Assembly: GCA_900539115.1 (NCBI GenBank)
Contig: UQAQ01000028.1
Location: 1 to 39,252, forward strand
Direction: 5' to 3'
Origin: an uncultured Roseburia sp.
GTDB lineage: Bacteria > Bacillota > Clostridia > Lachnospirales > Lachnospiraceae
DNA: 39,252 nucleotides
Shown here: positions 16,420-24,536 of the stretch, in pieces
Layout: each line of letters opens with the position of its first letter
How positions within the stretch are numbered: position 1 is the first letter of the stretch
The notes under the pieces: generated by a model
Databases searched by the model: none
What the model was told of the DNA's origin: nothing
The model's input: the letters and a program-made list of their open reading frames with translations, nothing else
Translations under genes and position numbers: made by a program

Positions 16420-17274
16420 TTATTTTTCTGCTTCAGAAGGTGTCTCTAAGGAGATCAGACCCAGTTTACTGCTGCGGAAATCATCGAGAATAAGGGCGGC
16501 AGTTTTTTCATAGTCAATCTCAGTTCCTTTTTTTATACACTTGCGAATGTTTCCGATTTCTTCCAGTAATGCAGTGGAATCGTTTGACTCCTCGATGCCG
16601 TATTGAGATGCTAAAGTTCCGGGATATGCTTCTTTCAGATATTCGATAAGATCCAGGGCGATTTCTACGCGCTGCAGAATTTCATCTTTAATCGAGCCGA
16701 TAAAAGCAAGACGCAGACCGACCGTCTGATCTTCGAATTTCGGCCAGAGAATTCCCGGAGTATCCAGCAATTCAACCTGTTTATTGATGCGGATCCATTG
16801 TTTTCCTTTTGTTACACCCGGTTTGTTTCCTGTTTTTGTGCAGGCTTTTCCGGCAAAACTATTGATAAATGTCGATTTTCCTACATTGGGAATACCGACG
16901 ATCATGGCACGGATTGGACGGTTTAATATCCCTCTTTTGCGGTCTCGCTCGATCTTTTCTTTGCATGCTTTCTGAATCAGCTGATTAACTGCTTTTAGTT
17001 CGCTGCGTTTGGTGGAATTGACAGCCAGTACAAAAAAGCCCTGTTTTTCATAATAAGCTTTCCAACGGGCAGTCTGGGCCGGATCTGCCATATCGCTCTT
17101 ATTTAATAATAAAATGCGCGATTTGCCATTTGCCAAGGCATCAATATCAGGATTTTTGCTGCTCCTTGGAATACGTGCATCTACAAGTTCCACGATAACA
17201 TCAATCAATTTAATATCTTCCTGCATGGCGCGTTTTGCCTTTGTCATATGTCCGGGATACCACTGAAAATGCAT
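16420..17274 (-). CDS. rbgA: Ribosome biogenesis GTPase RbgA (YlqF)
   Basis: GTPase needed for late assembly of the 50S subunit. The 284 residues start with WYPGHMTKAKR, typical of the family, and have the circularly permuted GTPase order: G4 (LLNKSDM) first, then G1 (GIPNVGKST), G2 region (KPGVTKGKQW), and G3 (LDTPGILWP). A C-terminal helical domain follows. The ATG at 17274 is chosen over a TTG at 17280 because GAGGAG sits 8 nt from it, within the end of lepB2. rbgA lies beside rplS and lepB in many Firmicutes, as here. Confidence 0.94.
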   Translation of the reverse strand: MHFQWYPGHMTKAKRAMQEDIKLIDVIVELVDARIPRSSKNPDIDALANGKSRILLLNKSDMADPAQTARWKAYYEKQGFFVLAVNSTKRSELKAVNQLIQKACKEKIERDRKRGILNRPIRAMIVGIPNVGKSTFINSFAGKACTKTGNKPGVTKGKQWIRINKQVELLDTPGILWPKFEDQTVGLRLAFIGSIKDEILQRVEIALDLIEYLKEAYPGTLASQYGIEESNDSTALLEEIGNIRKCIKKGTEIDYEKTAALILDDFRSSKLGLISLETPSEAEK

Positions 17275-17276
17275 GA

Positions 17277-17894
17277 TCAATTCTCCTCTTCTTGTGTTTG
17301 TGTCGTTTTTTGTTCCGGTTTTGTTACTCGGGAAAATGGTTTTAACCGGAATGAAACTTTTCCGATAATCTGTGATTTTTTCACCATGCCAAAGGCCGAA
17401 TTTCGGCTGTCATCGGTGTTGGAACGGGAATCACACAGCACAAAATATTCATCTTCCGAAAGTGTCTGCTCCTGCTCGGCAATGCCGCCGGTTGCCATGG
17501 CTGAATACGTATATTTTGATTGATATTCTTCCCCATTGATCCAGACTTTTCCATCGGTGATTTTGATTTTTTCACCGGGCAGCCCGATCACACGCCGTAT
17601 GCTGATCAAGGGCTCCTCTTCGCCTTCTTGTTTCTCCTTTTCATAAAACGCAATTACGGCTTCACGTTTGGGAGAAGTAAGAACATAGGCTTTGGTATTG
17701 ATAAATACTTCCTGTCCATTGTAAAGGGTTGGTTCCATGGTGGAACCGATCGTATTGGTACGACGGTAACAGAAATGTATCACAAAATAGGCGACAGCAA
17801 TTACAATTATAATTTCTATCAGCCAGATCAAAGAGGTTTTGATCAATTTTTTTCGTTTTTGTTTTTTGATTTCTTCATCAAAATTTAAATTCAA
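17277..17894 (-). CDS. Signal peptidase I-like protein with substituted catalytic dyad
   Basis: A 205-residue S26-family protein with one membrane segment (about 17-41) and a signal peptidase-like outer domain, but the active site is altered. Aligning on MEPTL, the residue before Met that should be the nucleophilic Ser is Thr52 (IGSTMEPTL); aligning on RVIGLPGE, the general-base Lys is Arg100 (SIRRVIGLPGE). The GDNR box reads CDSR (154-157), although DDSR follows. The other family segments are well kept, so the gene is not decaying. The start is a TTG at 17894 with AAAGGG 8 nt upstream; no in-frame ATG occurs before Met53, after the membrane segment. First gene of lepB2-rbgA-lepB1-CYTH. It may be a noncatalytic partner, or use the adjacent Ser51. 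Confidence 0.88.
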   Translation of the reverse strand: MNLNFDEEIKKQKRKKLIKTSLIWLIEIIIVIAVAYFVIHFCYRRTNTIGSTMEPTLYNGQEVFINTKAYVLTSPKREAVIAFYEKEKQEGEEEPLISIRRVIGLPGEKIKITDGKVWINGEEYQSKYTYSAMATGGIAEQEQTLSEDEYFVLCDSRSNTDDSRNSAFGMVKKSQIIGKVSFRLKPFSRVTKPEQKTTQTQEEEN

Positions 17895-17929
17895 AACAAA
17901 TTCCCTTTCTGATTATCCTATATAGAAAC

Positions 17930-17967
17930 ATAGTGTATGCTACGGCAAATGCTATAACATACACTAT
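17930..17967 (-). terminator. Hairpin downstream of rplS, weak terminator
   Basis: Ten-base-pair perfect stem ATAGTGTATG (17930-17939) with CATACACTAT (17958-17967), 18-nt loop. On the minus strand it is followed by GTTTCTATATAGG rather than a T run, so it may only partly stop transcription before lepB2. The same stretch holds TATATAGGATAAT, which could serve as a -10 region for lepB2. Confidence 0.5.
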
Positions 17968-17991
17968 TAACAATAAACCTGTTTGTAATTC

Positions 17992-18339
17992 TTAGCGAAC
18001 TAATTCTTTTACCTTAGCAGCTTTTCCAACACGGTCACGAAGGTAGTTCAATTTTGCACGTCTAACTTTACCAAGACGAACAATCTCAATCTTCTCAACG
18101 ATTGGAGAATGAAGTGGCCAAGTCTTTTCTACACCGATACCATTTGAGCTCTTACGAACAGTAAATGTTTCACGGTTGCTTCCGCCCTGTCTCTTCAATA
18201 CAACGCCTTCAAAAACCTGTGTTCTTTCACGGCTTCCCTCGATAACTTTTGCGTATACTTTTACAGTATCGCCAACGTGAAATTCAGGAATTTCACTTTT
18301 CATCTGTTCTGCTTCGATTTTCTTAATAATTTCGTTCAT
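17992..18339 (-). CDS. rplS: 50S ribosomal protein L19
   Basis: Ribosomal large-subunit protein at the 30S-50S interface. The 115 residues are full length and match L19 throughout (FHVGDTVKVYAKVIEGSRERTQVFEGVVLKR, then NGIGVEKTWPLHSP and KVRRAKLNYLRDR). AGGAGG precedes the ATG at 18339. It has its own promoter and a roughly 90-nt structured leader. The usual rimM-trmD neighbours are not in this window. Confidence 0.98.
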   Translation of the reverse strand: MNEIIKKIEAEQMKSEIPEFHVGDTVKVYAKVIEGSRERTQVFEGVVLKRQGGSNRETFTVRKSSNGIGVEKTWPLHSPIVEKIEIVRLGKVRRAKLNYLRDRVGKAAKVKELVR

Positions 18340-18429
18340 TGTTGTTCCTCCTACTTGTTTTTGATGTTCTTAATGCTATTTTGTTATGTCCTGCATAACG
18401 CACCAGAGGACCATCTATTTTTTAACAAC
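18340..18429 (-). ncRNA. rplS mRNA leader, candidate L19 autoregulatory element
   Basis: Leader of about 90 nt between promoter and rplS. On the minus strand a 6-bp hairpin GTTATG/CATAAC (18383-18388 with 18394-18399) has loop CAGGA, and the upstream GTCCT (18407-18411) can pair with that loop and its closing base, giving a small pseudoknot. L19 leaders are known in Firmicutes; whether this one fits the described consensus was not checked. Confidence 0.45.
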
Positions 18430-18435
18430 ATGAAA

Positions 18436-18464
18436 AATATATCATATATTTTTGTCTTCGTCAA
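18436..18464 (-). promoter_or_regulatory. Promoter of rplS
   Basis: Minus strand TTGACG (18459-18464), 17-nt spacer, TATATT (18436-18441), with predicted start near 18429. It lies 27 bp after the stop of the HAD gene, with no terminator between, so read-through from the his genes is also possible. Confidence 0.75.
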
Positions 18465-18491
18465 GTGTTTTCTAGTTCTTTTCGGCATTTT

Positions 18492-19142
18492 TCAGGCACT
18501 TAAAATGAGTTTTTCCAATTCTTCCACTGTTTTGACTGTCCAAGCCGGTCTGGCAGCTTCAATCTGGTCGTTTTTGCCAAATCCATACAACACTCCGATG
18601 CAGTCAATCCCATTTTCTCTGGCACCATTGATATCATCCGGATGATCACCGATCATAACAATCTGTTCTTTTGGCAGATCAATCCGGGATAAAAGCCATG
18701 ACAGCACTTCTGTTTTTTTGTAGCGTCCTTCTTCCGGAACACTTCCGGCAATCTTGTCAAAATAAGGAAGAAATCCGAAGTGATCCAGTATCTCTGTTGC
18801 GGTCACAATCGGTTTCGAAGTGGCAACCATGGCCGGAATGCCCTGTTTTTTCATGTGCACCAATAATTCCCGGATTCCCGGATAAGGGGTGTTTTCAAAC
18901 TTACCGGTTACGTTATAATAGGAACGGTAAACTTCTGTGGCGCGTGCCGCTTCTTCTTCACTGAATCCATAAAATTTCTGAAAGGATTCCGGCAATGGCG
19001 GGCCGATAAAACAGCTCAGTTCTTTGCGGTCCGGAACCTCGATACCAAAGGATTCCAATGCATAGGAAACGGCTTTGGTAATGCCTTCGCTGGAATCGGA
19101 CAACGTACCGTCTAAGTCAAACAAAAATAATTTTTTATTCAT
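18492..19142 (-). CDS. HAD-family phosphatase, phosphoglycolate phosphatase-like
   Basis: Predicted small-molecule phosphatase, 216 residues. HAD motif I is FDLDGTLSD (nucleophile D9, acid D11), motif II is in VATSK, the lysine of motif III is in YKKTEVL, and motif IV is MIGDHPDDI. The helical cap between motifs I and II is the PGPase/PpaX/Gph type. AGGAG lies 6 nt before the ATG. It follows hisD by only 3 bp and ends the histidine gene run; the substrate could be phosphoglycolate, pyrophosphate or a sugar phosphate, and histidinol phosphate is worth testing because of its place. Confidence 0.88.
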   Translation of the reverse strand: MNKKLFLFDLDGTLSDSSEGITKAVSYALESFGIEVPDRKELSCFIGPPLPESFQKFYGFSEEEAARATEVYRSYYNVTGKFENTPYPGIRELLVHMKKQGIPAMVATSKPIVTATEILDHFGFLPYFDKIAGSVPEEGRYKKTEVLSWLLSRIDLPKEQIVMIGDHPDDINGARENGIDCIGVLYGFGKNDQIEAARPAWTVKTVEELEKLILSA

Positions 19143-19145
19143 CGA

Positions 19146-20444
19146 TTACTCCTGATCTTCAAAACGCACCGCGATGGAATTCGCATGTGCTGTCAAATGT
19201 TCGGCGGTAGCAAATTCGATGATATCTTTGTGGATTGGCTCCAAAGCTTCTCTTGAATAAGAGATTACGCTTGATTTTTTAATGAAGTCATCTACATTCA
19301 ATGGGGAAAAGAATTTTGCGGTTCCGTTTGTCGGAAGGACATGGTTTGGTCCGGCAAAATAATCTCCCAAAGGTTCACTGCTGTATTCTCCAAGGAAAAT
19401 AGCACCGGCATTCTGAATGCGCGTCATGGTGTCAAACGGATTTTTGGTAATGATTTCCAAATGTTCCGAAGCAATTTCGTTGGCTGTGTGAATCGCGGAT
19501 TTCATATCCGGTGCAATCAAAAGGTATCCGTAATTATCCAGGGATTTACGAATGATATCGGCACGGCTCAATGTCTGCAAAAAGCCTTCGATTTCTTTTT
19601 CTACCTCTTTGGCAAGATTCTCGCTTGTGGTAACGAGGATGGCAGATGCCAGTTCGTCATGTTCCGCCTGTGACAAAAGATCCGCTGCCACATAACGTGG
19701 ATTTGCTGTCTCGTCAGCCAGCACAAGGATCTCACTTGGTCCCGCGATAGAGTCAATGCTGACATGTCCGTAAACGGCCTTTTTCGCAAGCGCAACGAAA
19801 ATGTTACCGGGACCGCAGATCTTGCATACTTTTTTGATGGACTCGGTTCCGTAAGCAAGAGCACCGATTGCCTGCGCACCGCCGACTTTGTATACTTCTG
19901 TAGCACCGGCAAGATGTGCGGCTACCAGTGTAACAGGGGTTACCTTTCCATCTTTTCCCGGAGGTGTTGTCATCACAATACGTTTCACGCCGGCTACTTT
20001 AGCCGGGATTATATTCATCAATACACTGGATGGATAGGCTGCTTTTCCGCCCGGAACATAGACACCGACACTTTCGAGTGCTGTAACACGCTGTCCCAAA
20101 ATAACCCCGTCTTCTCTTGTCTCGAACCAGCTGTTGCGAAGCTGCTTTTCGTGAAAATCACGAATGTTTGCCAGCGATTTTTTCATCACTTCGATCAAGG
20201 AATCGTCTACCTGATCATAAGCTTCTTTGATCTCCTCTTCGGTCACTTTGATCGTATCTTTTGTGATCACTGCTTTATCAAATTTTTCGGTATAAGCAAA
20301 AAGTGCCTTATCACCGTTTTCTTTTACGTCATTTAAAATCTCAGCAACGGTATCCTGATAGGTATCATATTGATTTGGACTACGTTTTAAGAGATTTTCC
20401 AAAATGTTGTCGATGGAAGATTCTTCCAGTTTCATGCATTTCAT
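19146..20444 (-). CDS. hisD: Histidinol dehydrogenase
   Basis: Last two steps of histidine synthesis: oxidation of histidinol to histidinal and then to histidine, using NAD+ and zinc. The 432 residues match HisD along the length: VYVPGGKAAYPSSVLMN, the GPGNIFVALAKK and AGPSEILVLAD segments, LLSQAEHDELASAILVT, ASEHLEI and the C-terminal GPNHVLPTNGTAKF. The start is the ATG at 20444 with AAGGTGA upstream; an ATG nine bases further in is less well placed. It follows hisG by 19 bp and is followed at once by the HAD gene. Confidence 0.96.
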   Translation of the reverse strand: MKCMKLEESSIDNILENLLKRSPNQYDTYQDTVAEILNDVKENGDKALFAYTEKFDKAVITKDTIKVTEEEIKEAYDQVDDSLIEVMKKSLANIRDFHEKQLRNSWFETREDGVILGQRVTALESVGVYVPGGKAAYPSSVLMNIIPAKVAGVKRIVMTTPPGKDGKVTPVTLVAAHLAGATEVYKVGGAQAIGALAYGTESIKKVCKICGPGNIFVALAKKAVYGHVSIDSIAGPSEILVLADETANPRYVAADLLSQAEHDELASAILVTTSENLAKEVEKEIEGFLQTLSRADIIRKSLDNYGYLLIAPDMKSAIHTANEIASEHLEIITKNPFDTMTRIQNAGAIFLGEYSSEPLGDYFAGPNHVLPTNGTAKFFSPLNVDDFIKKSSVISYSREALEPIHKDIIEFATAEHLTAHANSIAVRFEDQE

Positions 20445-20463
20445 ATCCTGTCACCTTTCTTTC

Positions 20464-21114
20464 TTAGTTTTCGGATGTTGTCAGTGTATTTTTTAAATCT
20501 TTTACAATTTTTGTGATTCGTTCGCGCTGCATTTTCATACTTGCTTCATTTACAATGACGCGTGCGGAAAGCGGACAGATCTCTTCAAGAACTTCCAATC
20601 CGTTTTCACGAAGGGTAGATCCGGTTTCCACGATATCTACGATAACTTCGGAAAGTCCTACGATCGGAGCCAATTCGACCGATCCGTTCAGTTTCACAAT
20701 TTCTACGTTTTGATGTTTTTTATTGTAAAAATAATCTTTCGCAATTTTAGGGTATTTGGAAGCCACGCGGATGATCTGGTTTGTCTTCAGAAGCTCTTTG
20801 GCACTTGCCGGTCCTGCGACGCACATACGGCATTTTCCAAGCCCAAGATCAAGCACTTCCAGAATTTTGCGTCCTTCTTCCAAAATGGTATCACTTCCGA
20901 CAACACCGATGTCTGCGGCACCGTATTCTACATAGGTAGGCACGTCAGAAGTTTTGGAAAGAAAGAATTTCAATTTCAATTCTTCATTGACAAAGATAAG
21001 TTTACGGGTATCTTTGTCTTTCATCTCCTCACAGGTTATGCCGGTCTGTTCCAGTAATTGTAACGTCTGTTTTGCCAAACGTCCCTTTGCCAGTGCAATC
21101 GTTATATATTTCAT
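20464..21114 (-). CDS. hisG: ATP phosphoribosyltransferase, short form
   Basis: First committed step of histidine synthesis, joining PRPP and ATP. At 216 residues it is the short HisG that lacks the C-terminal regulatory domain and needs HisZ. Visible motifs are ALAKGRL, the GAADIGVVGSDTILE loop and the PRPP-binding EVIVDIVETGSTLRENGL. The start is the ATG at 21114 with GGAGGG upstream; it overlaps the hisZ stop as ATGA, indicating coupled translation and 1:1 expression with its partner. Confidence 0.95.
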   Translation of the reverse strand: MKYITIALAKGRLAKQTLQLLEQTGITCEEMKDKDTRKLIFVNEELKLKFFLSKTSDVPTYVEYGAADIGVVGSDTILEEGRKILEVLDLGLGKCRMCVAGPASAKELLKTNQIIRVASKYPKIAKDYFYNKKHQNVEIVKLNGSVELAPIVGLSEVIVDIVETGSTLRENGLEVLEEICPLSARVIVNEASMKMQRERITKIVKDLKNTLTTSEN

Positions 21115-22355
21115 TTGGTTTCCCTCCAATTGGTATTTTCGCATTCAAATTGTGTACATTTTCCGGCTTCCACATAAAGAATCCGGGAAATCTGATTGCG
21201 GACTGCATAGTCTTCATAGAGTTCCATCGGCGTGGCTGCATTTTTCCGCATGGTAAGGACACAATGGCCTTTGGCACGTTCTTCATTTGCCATTTGGATT
21301 GCTTCTTTACGGTTGGCAGAACGATACAAAACGAGAATGCCGGATTTATCCGTTTCAATGTCAACTTCCTGGCTGGCAAGAGCATTCATCAGCTGATCCA
21401 AAACAATTGCTAAACCGACCGCAGAGGCTTTTTTGCCGAATTGTTCAATCAAGTTATCATAACGGCCGCCGGTTACCAGTGCTTCGCCGGTACCATAGGT
21501 ATAGGCTTTGAAAATGATGCCGGTATAGTAATCATAATGGCTGAGCATACTTAAATCGTAAGTGATATTCTGCTCCAGACCATAACTTACCAAGATGTCA
21601 TATACAGTGTCCAAGCGGTCAAGCGCTTCGATTGCTTCTTGACGTGTCACGCATTTTCTCGCATATTCCAAAACTTCTTTTCCGCCGAAAAGATCCGGAA
21701 GGCGGATCAGAAATTCTTTCAAATTGGCAGAAATATTCTGGGATTCCATCATTTCTTCCACGGCAAAAATATTTTTATTGGCAACATATTTTTTGTATTC
21801 TGCAATCTCCTCTTTGTTAAAATGAGCTTCTTCCAAAATTCCCCGAATCAGACCGGCGTGTCCGACATCGATCTTAAACTCTTTCAATCCGGATTTTGCC
21901 AGACATTCTACGGTAAGTGCGATCATTTCTGCATCGGCATCGGAACTTCCGTCATTCATCAATTCCGCACCAATCTGTGAAATTTCAGACATTTTACCCT
22001 GATATCCGCGGCGGTGGATAAAGGTGCTTCCACAATAAGACAAGCGAATCGGCATTGTTTCCTGCTCATAATATTTGGCAACGCAGCGCGCAATCGACGG
22101 CGTAATGTCCGGGCGAAGCACCAGTGTATTATTGTATTGGTCGAAAAATTTAAACATATCTTTCGAGGCAACAGTTCCACGTTCCCGGTTGAAAATATCG
22201 AAAAATTCGTAAGTCGGGGTCTGAATGTCCTTAAATCCATAGGATTTCATGATTTTATGGATATCTGCTTCGATCTTTCTTCGTTTTTCGCATTCGATTC
22301 CGTAGATATCCCGCACTCCTTCGGGAGTAAATAATAAACTTTGTTCATAACTCAT
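21111..22355 (-). CDS. hisZ: ATP phosphoribosyltransferase regulatory subunit HisZ
   Basis: HisRS-like paralogue that binds short HisG and confers histidine feedback control. The 414 residues show class II synthetase core motifs in reduced form (TPEGVRDIYG, LRPDITPSIARCVA, RRGYQGKMSEISQIGAELM, YYTGIIFKAYTYG, LVTGGRYDNLIEQFG) without a tRNA anticodon-binding domain. The ATG at 22355 with CGGAG upstream is chosen; the longer frame lacks a ribosome binding site and runs into the end of ilvA. A histidyl-tRNA synthetase is ruled out mainly by the C-terminal region and the adjoining short hisG. Confidence 0.92.
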   Translation of the reverse strand: MSYEQSLLFTPEGVRDIYGIECEKRRKIEADIHKIMKSYGFKDIQTPTYEFFDIFNRERGTVASKDMFKFFDQYNNTLVLRPDITPSIARCVAKYYEQETMPIRLSYCGSTFIHRRGYQGKMSEISQIGAELMNDGSSDADAEMIALTVECLAKSGLKEFKIDVGHAGLIRGILEEAHFNKEEIAEYKKYVANKNIFAVEEMMESQNISANLKEFLIRLPDLFGGKEVLEYARKCVTRQEAIEALDRLDTVYDILVSYGLEQNITYDLSMLSHYDYYTGIIFKAYTYGTGEALVTGGRYDNLIEQFGKKASAVGLAIVLDQLMNALASQEVDIETDKSGILVLYRSANRKEAIQMANEERAKGHCVLTMRKNAATPMELYEDYAVRNQISRILYVEAGKCTQFECENTNWRETK

Positions 22356-22374
22356 GATGGTATTCTCCGTTCTT

Positions 22375-23595
22375 TTATTGATAAATCGCTGTAGGCATCT
22401 GGTTTTTCGGCTGATATCCGGCATCTTTCAATGCCTGGATGATGGACTCTTTATGCTCGTGGCCAAAGGCTTCCATCGTGATGGTAAGTTCTACTGCAGC
22501 ATTTCGGTTGATGCTGACAAACTGGTTATGCTCCAGACGAATGATATTTCCCTGTGCTTTGGCAATCACTTCGGCGACATGAAGCAATTCACCCGGTCGG
22601 TCCGGAAGTTCAACGGATACGGTAAAGACACGTCCGCGCTGGATCAATCCGTGCTGAACAACCGAGGCGATGGTAATGACGTCCATATTTCCACCACTCA
22701 GGATGGAAACAACTTTTTTGCCACGGATATCTAATTTTTTTAAGGCTGCTACGGTAAGCAGACCGGAATTTTCAACGACCATTTTGTGATTTTCCATCAT
22801 ATCCAAAAAATTAACAATCAAGTCATGGTCATCTACGGTGATGATATCATCAATGTTTTTCTGAATGTATGGGAAAATATTTGATCCCGGTGTTTTTACG
22901 GCAGTACCGTCGGCAATCGTACTTACACCAGGCAGTGAAGTGACTTCTCCGTTTTTCAGAGAAATCTGCATACAATTTGCACCCGCCGGCTCTACACCGA
23001 TTACAGTAATGTTGGGATTCAATAATTTTGCAAGTGTGGAAACACCACAGGCAAGTCCACCGCCACCGATCGGTACTAAAATGATATCAACGGTAGGAAG
23101 TTCTTTAAAAATCTCCATTGCGATCGATCCCTGTCCGGTAGCAACGACTTCGTCATCAAATGGGTGAACGAAGGTATAGCCGTTCTCTTCTGCCAGTTTC
23201 ATAGCATAAGCACAGGCATCATCGTAAACATCACCGTGAAGAACGACTTCTGCTCCGTAACTCTTGGTACGGTTTACTTTGATCAATGGGGTTGTCGTAG
23301 GCATAACGATCACAGCTTTTACACCAAAGATTTTTGCGGCATAAGCAACTCCCTGTGCATGGTTTCCGGCAGAGGCTGTGATCAGTCCTTTGGCACGTTC
23401 TTCTTCCGAAAGTGTGCTGATTTTGTAATACGCACCACGCACTTTATAGGCACCGGTATACTGCATATTTTCCGGCTTAAAGTATACTTTTGCACCTGTC
23501 TGGGCACTGTAATATTCACTGTAGATCAAGTTCGTAGGAAGGATGACTTCCTTTACACGTTCGCTTGCTTCTTCAAATTTCTCTAATGTCATCAT
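22375..23595 (-). CDS. ilvA: Threonine ammonia-lyase (threonine dehydratase) with ACT domain
   Basis: PLP enzyme converting threonine to 2-oxobutyrate and ammonia, for isoleucine synthesis or catabolism. The 406 residues include the PLP lysine in YKVRGAYYK (about K51), SAGNHAQG, the phosphate-binding GGGGLACG, and a C-terminal ACT domain (about 330-406). One ACT domain and 400 residues is the shorter form often named ilvA or tdcB in Firmicutes, so the biosynthetic label is tentative. GGAGG is 11 nt before the first of two consecutive ATGs. It lies between ftsY and hisZ with gaps of about 20 bp on both sides. Confidence 0.92.
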   Translation of the reverse strand: MMTLEKFEEASERVKEVILPTNLIYSEYYSAQTGAKVYFKPENMQYTGAYKVRGAYYKISTLSEEERAKGLITASAGNHAQGVAYAAKIFGVKAVIVMPTTTPLIKVNRTKSYGAEVVLHGDVYDDACAYAMKLAEENGYTFVHPFDDEVVATGQGSIAMEIFKELPTVDIILVPIGGGGLACGVSTLAKLLNPNITVIGVEPAGANCMQISLKNGEVTSLPGVSTIADGTAVKTPGSNIFPYIQKNIDDIITVDDHDLIVNFLDMMENHKMVVENSGLLTVAALKKLDIRGKKVVSILSGGNMDVITIASVVQHGLIQRGRVFTVSVELPDRPGELLHVAEVIAKAQGNIIRLEHNQFVSINRNAAVELTITMEAFGHEHKESIIQALKDAGYQPKNQMPTAIYQ

Positions 23596-23615
23596 GGTTG
23601 TTATGTCCTCCGTTT

Positions 23616-24536
23616 TTATTCAAATAATGCATCGACAAAAGCATCGGCATCAAATTTTTGTAAATCCTCAATTCCTTCCCCGATTCCGATATATTTGACA
23701 GGAATTCCCAGTTCGGATTGGATAGCAATCGCGATACCGCCTTTTGCCGTTCCGTCGAGTTTGGTTAAAATAACGCCGGTAATGTCGGTTACTTCACTAA
23801 ACTGTCTGGCCTGTACCAAGGCATTTTGGCCGGTTGTTCCATCGACCACAATAAACGTTTCAAGATGGGCATCGGCATATTCATTCTCAATGATCTTATA
23901 TATTTTATGAAGTTCTGCCATCAGATTTTTCTTGTTGTGAAGGCGTCCGGCAGTATCACACAAAAGTAAATCGATTTTTCTGGCTTTTGCCGCTGCAACC
24001 GCATCATAAACGATGGAGGCAGGATCCGCTCCTTCCTGTCCGGCGATAATCTCTACACCGGCGCGGTTGGACCATTCTTTTAACTGATCGATTGCTCCGG
24101 CACGGAACGTATCCGCAGCAGCTAAAAGAACTTTTTTACCGGAATCTTTTAATTGATGGGAAAGTTTTCCCACACTGGTTGTCTTTCCTACACCGTTTAC
24201 GCCGATAAATAACACAACGGATTTTTTATTTTCAAAATCATAAGCATCTTCCTCGATACGCATCTGTTCTTTAATGGAATCTTTTAACAATTCCCGGCAC
24301 AAAGAAGCTTCTTTGATCTTCTGCTCTTTTACCTTTTCCTGAAGATCCTCGATAATTCGTGTCGTCGTTTCCATTCCGATATCGGCCATAACGAGTTGTT
24401 CTTCCAATTCTTCGTAAAAATCATCGTCGATTTCAGAAAAACCGGAGAAAACGGCATTCATACCGGATACAAAAGAATCTCTGGTCTTTGACAGACCACT
24501 TTTCAGTCTTCCAAAAAATCCTTTCTTTTCACTCAT
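23616..24536 (-). CDS. ftsY: Signal recognition particle receptor FtsY
   Basis: SRP-dependent membrane targeting GTPase. The 306 residues have an N domain helical bundle (about 1-100) and the G domain with GVNGVGKTT (112-120), DTFRAGA, the CDTAGR motif and TKLDGTAKGG. The acidic A domain found in E. coli is absent, as usual in Firmicutes. The ATG overlaps the smc stop as ATGA, so the two are coupled, a common clostridial pairing. Confidence 0.96.
   Translation of the reverse strand: MSEKKGFFGRLKSGLSKTRDSFVSGMNAVFSGFSEIDDDFYEELEEQLVMADIGMETTTRIIEDLQEKVKEQKIKEASLCRELLKDSIKEQMRIEEDAYDFENKKSVVLFIGVNGVGKTTSVGKLSHQLKDSGKKVLLAAADTFRAGAIDQLKEWSNRAGVEIIAGQEGADPASIVYDAVAAAKARKIDLLLCDTAGRLHNKKNLMAELHKIYKIIENEYADAHLETFIVVDGTTGQNALVQARQFSEVTDITGVILTKLDGTAKGGIAIAIQSELGIPVKYIGIGEGIEDLQKFDADAFVDALFE

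Noticed and set aside
17277..17894. SipW-type (ER-like) signal peptidase explaining the missing lysine
   Set aside because: ER-type enzymes have His at the general-base position and keep the Ser; here it is Arg, with Thr in the Ser position, and the surrounding motifs are of the bacterial type.
19764..20336. 190-residue open frame on the plus strand
   Set aside because: Antisense to hisD; Cys- and Phe-rich shadow with no start signal.
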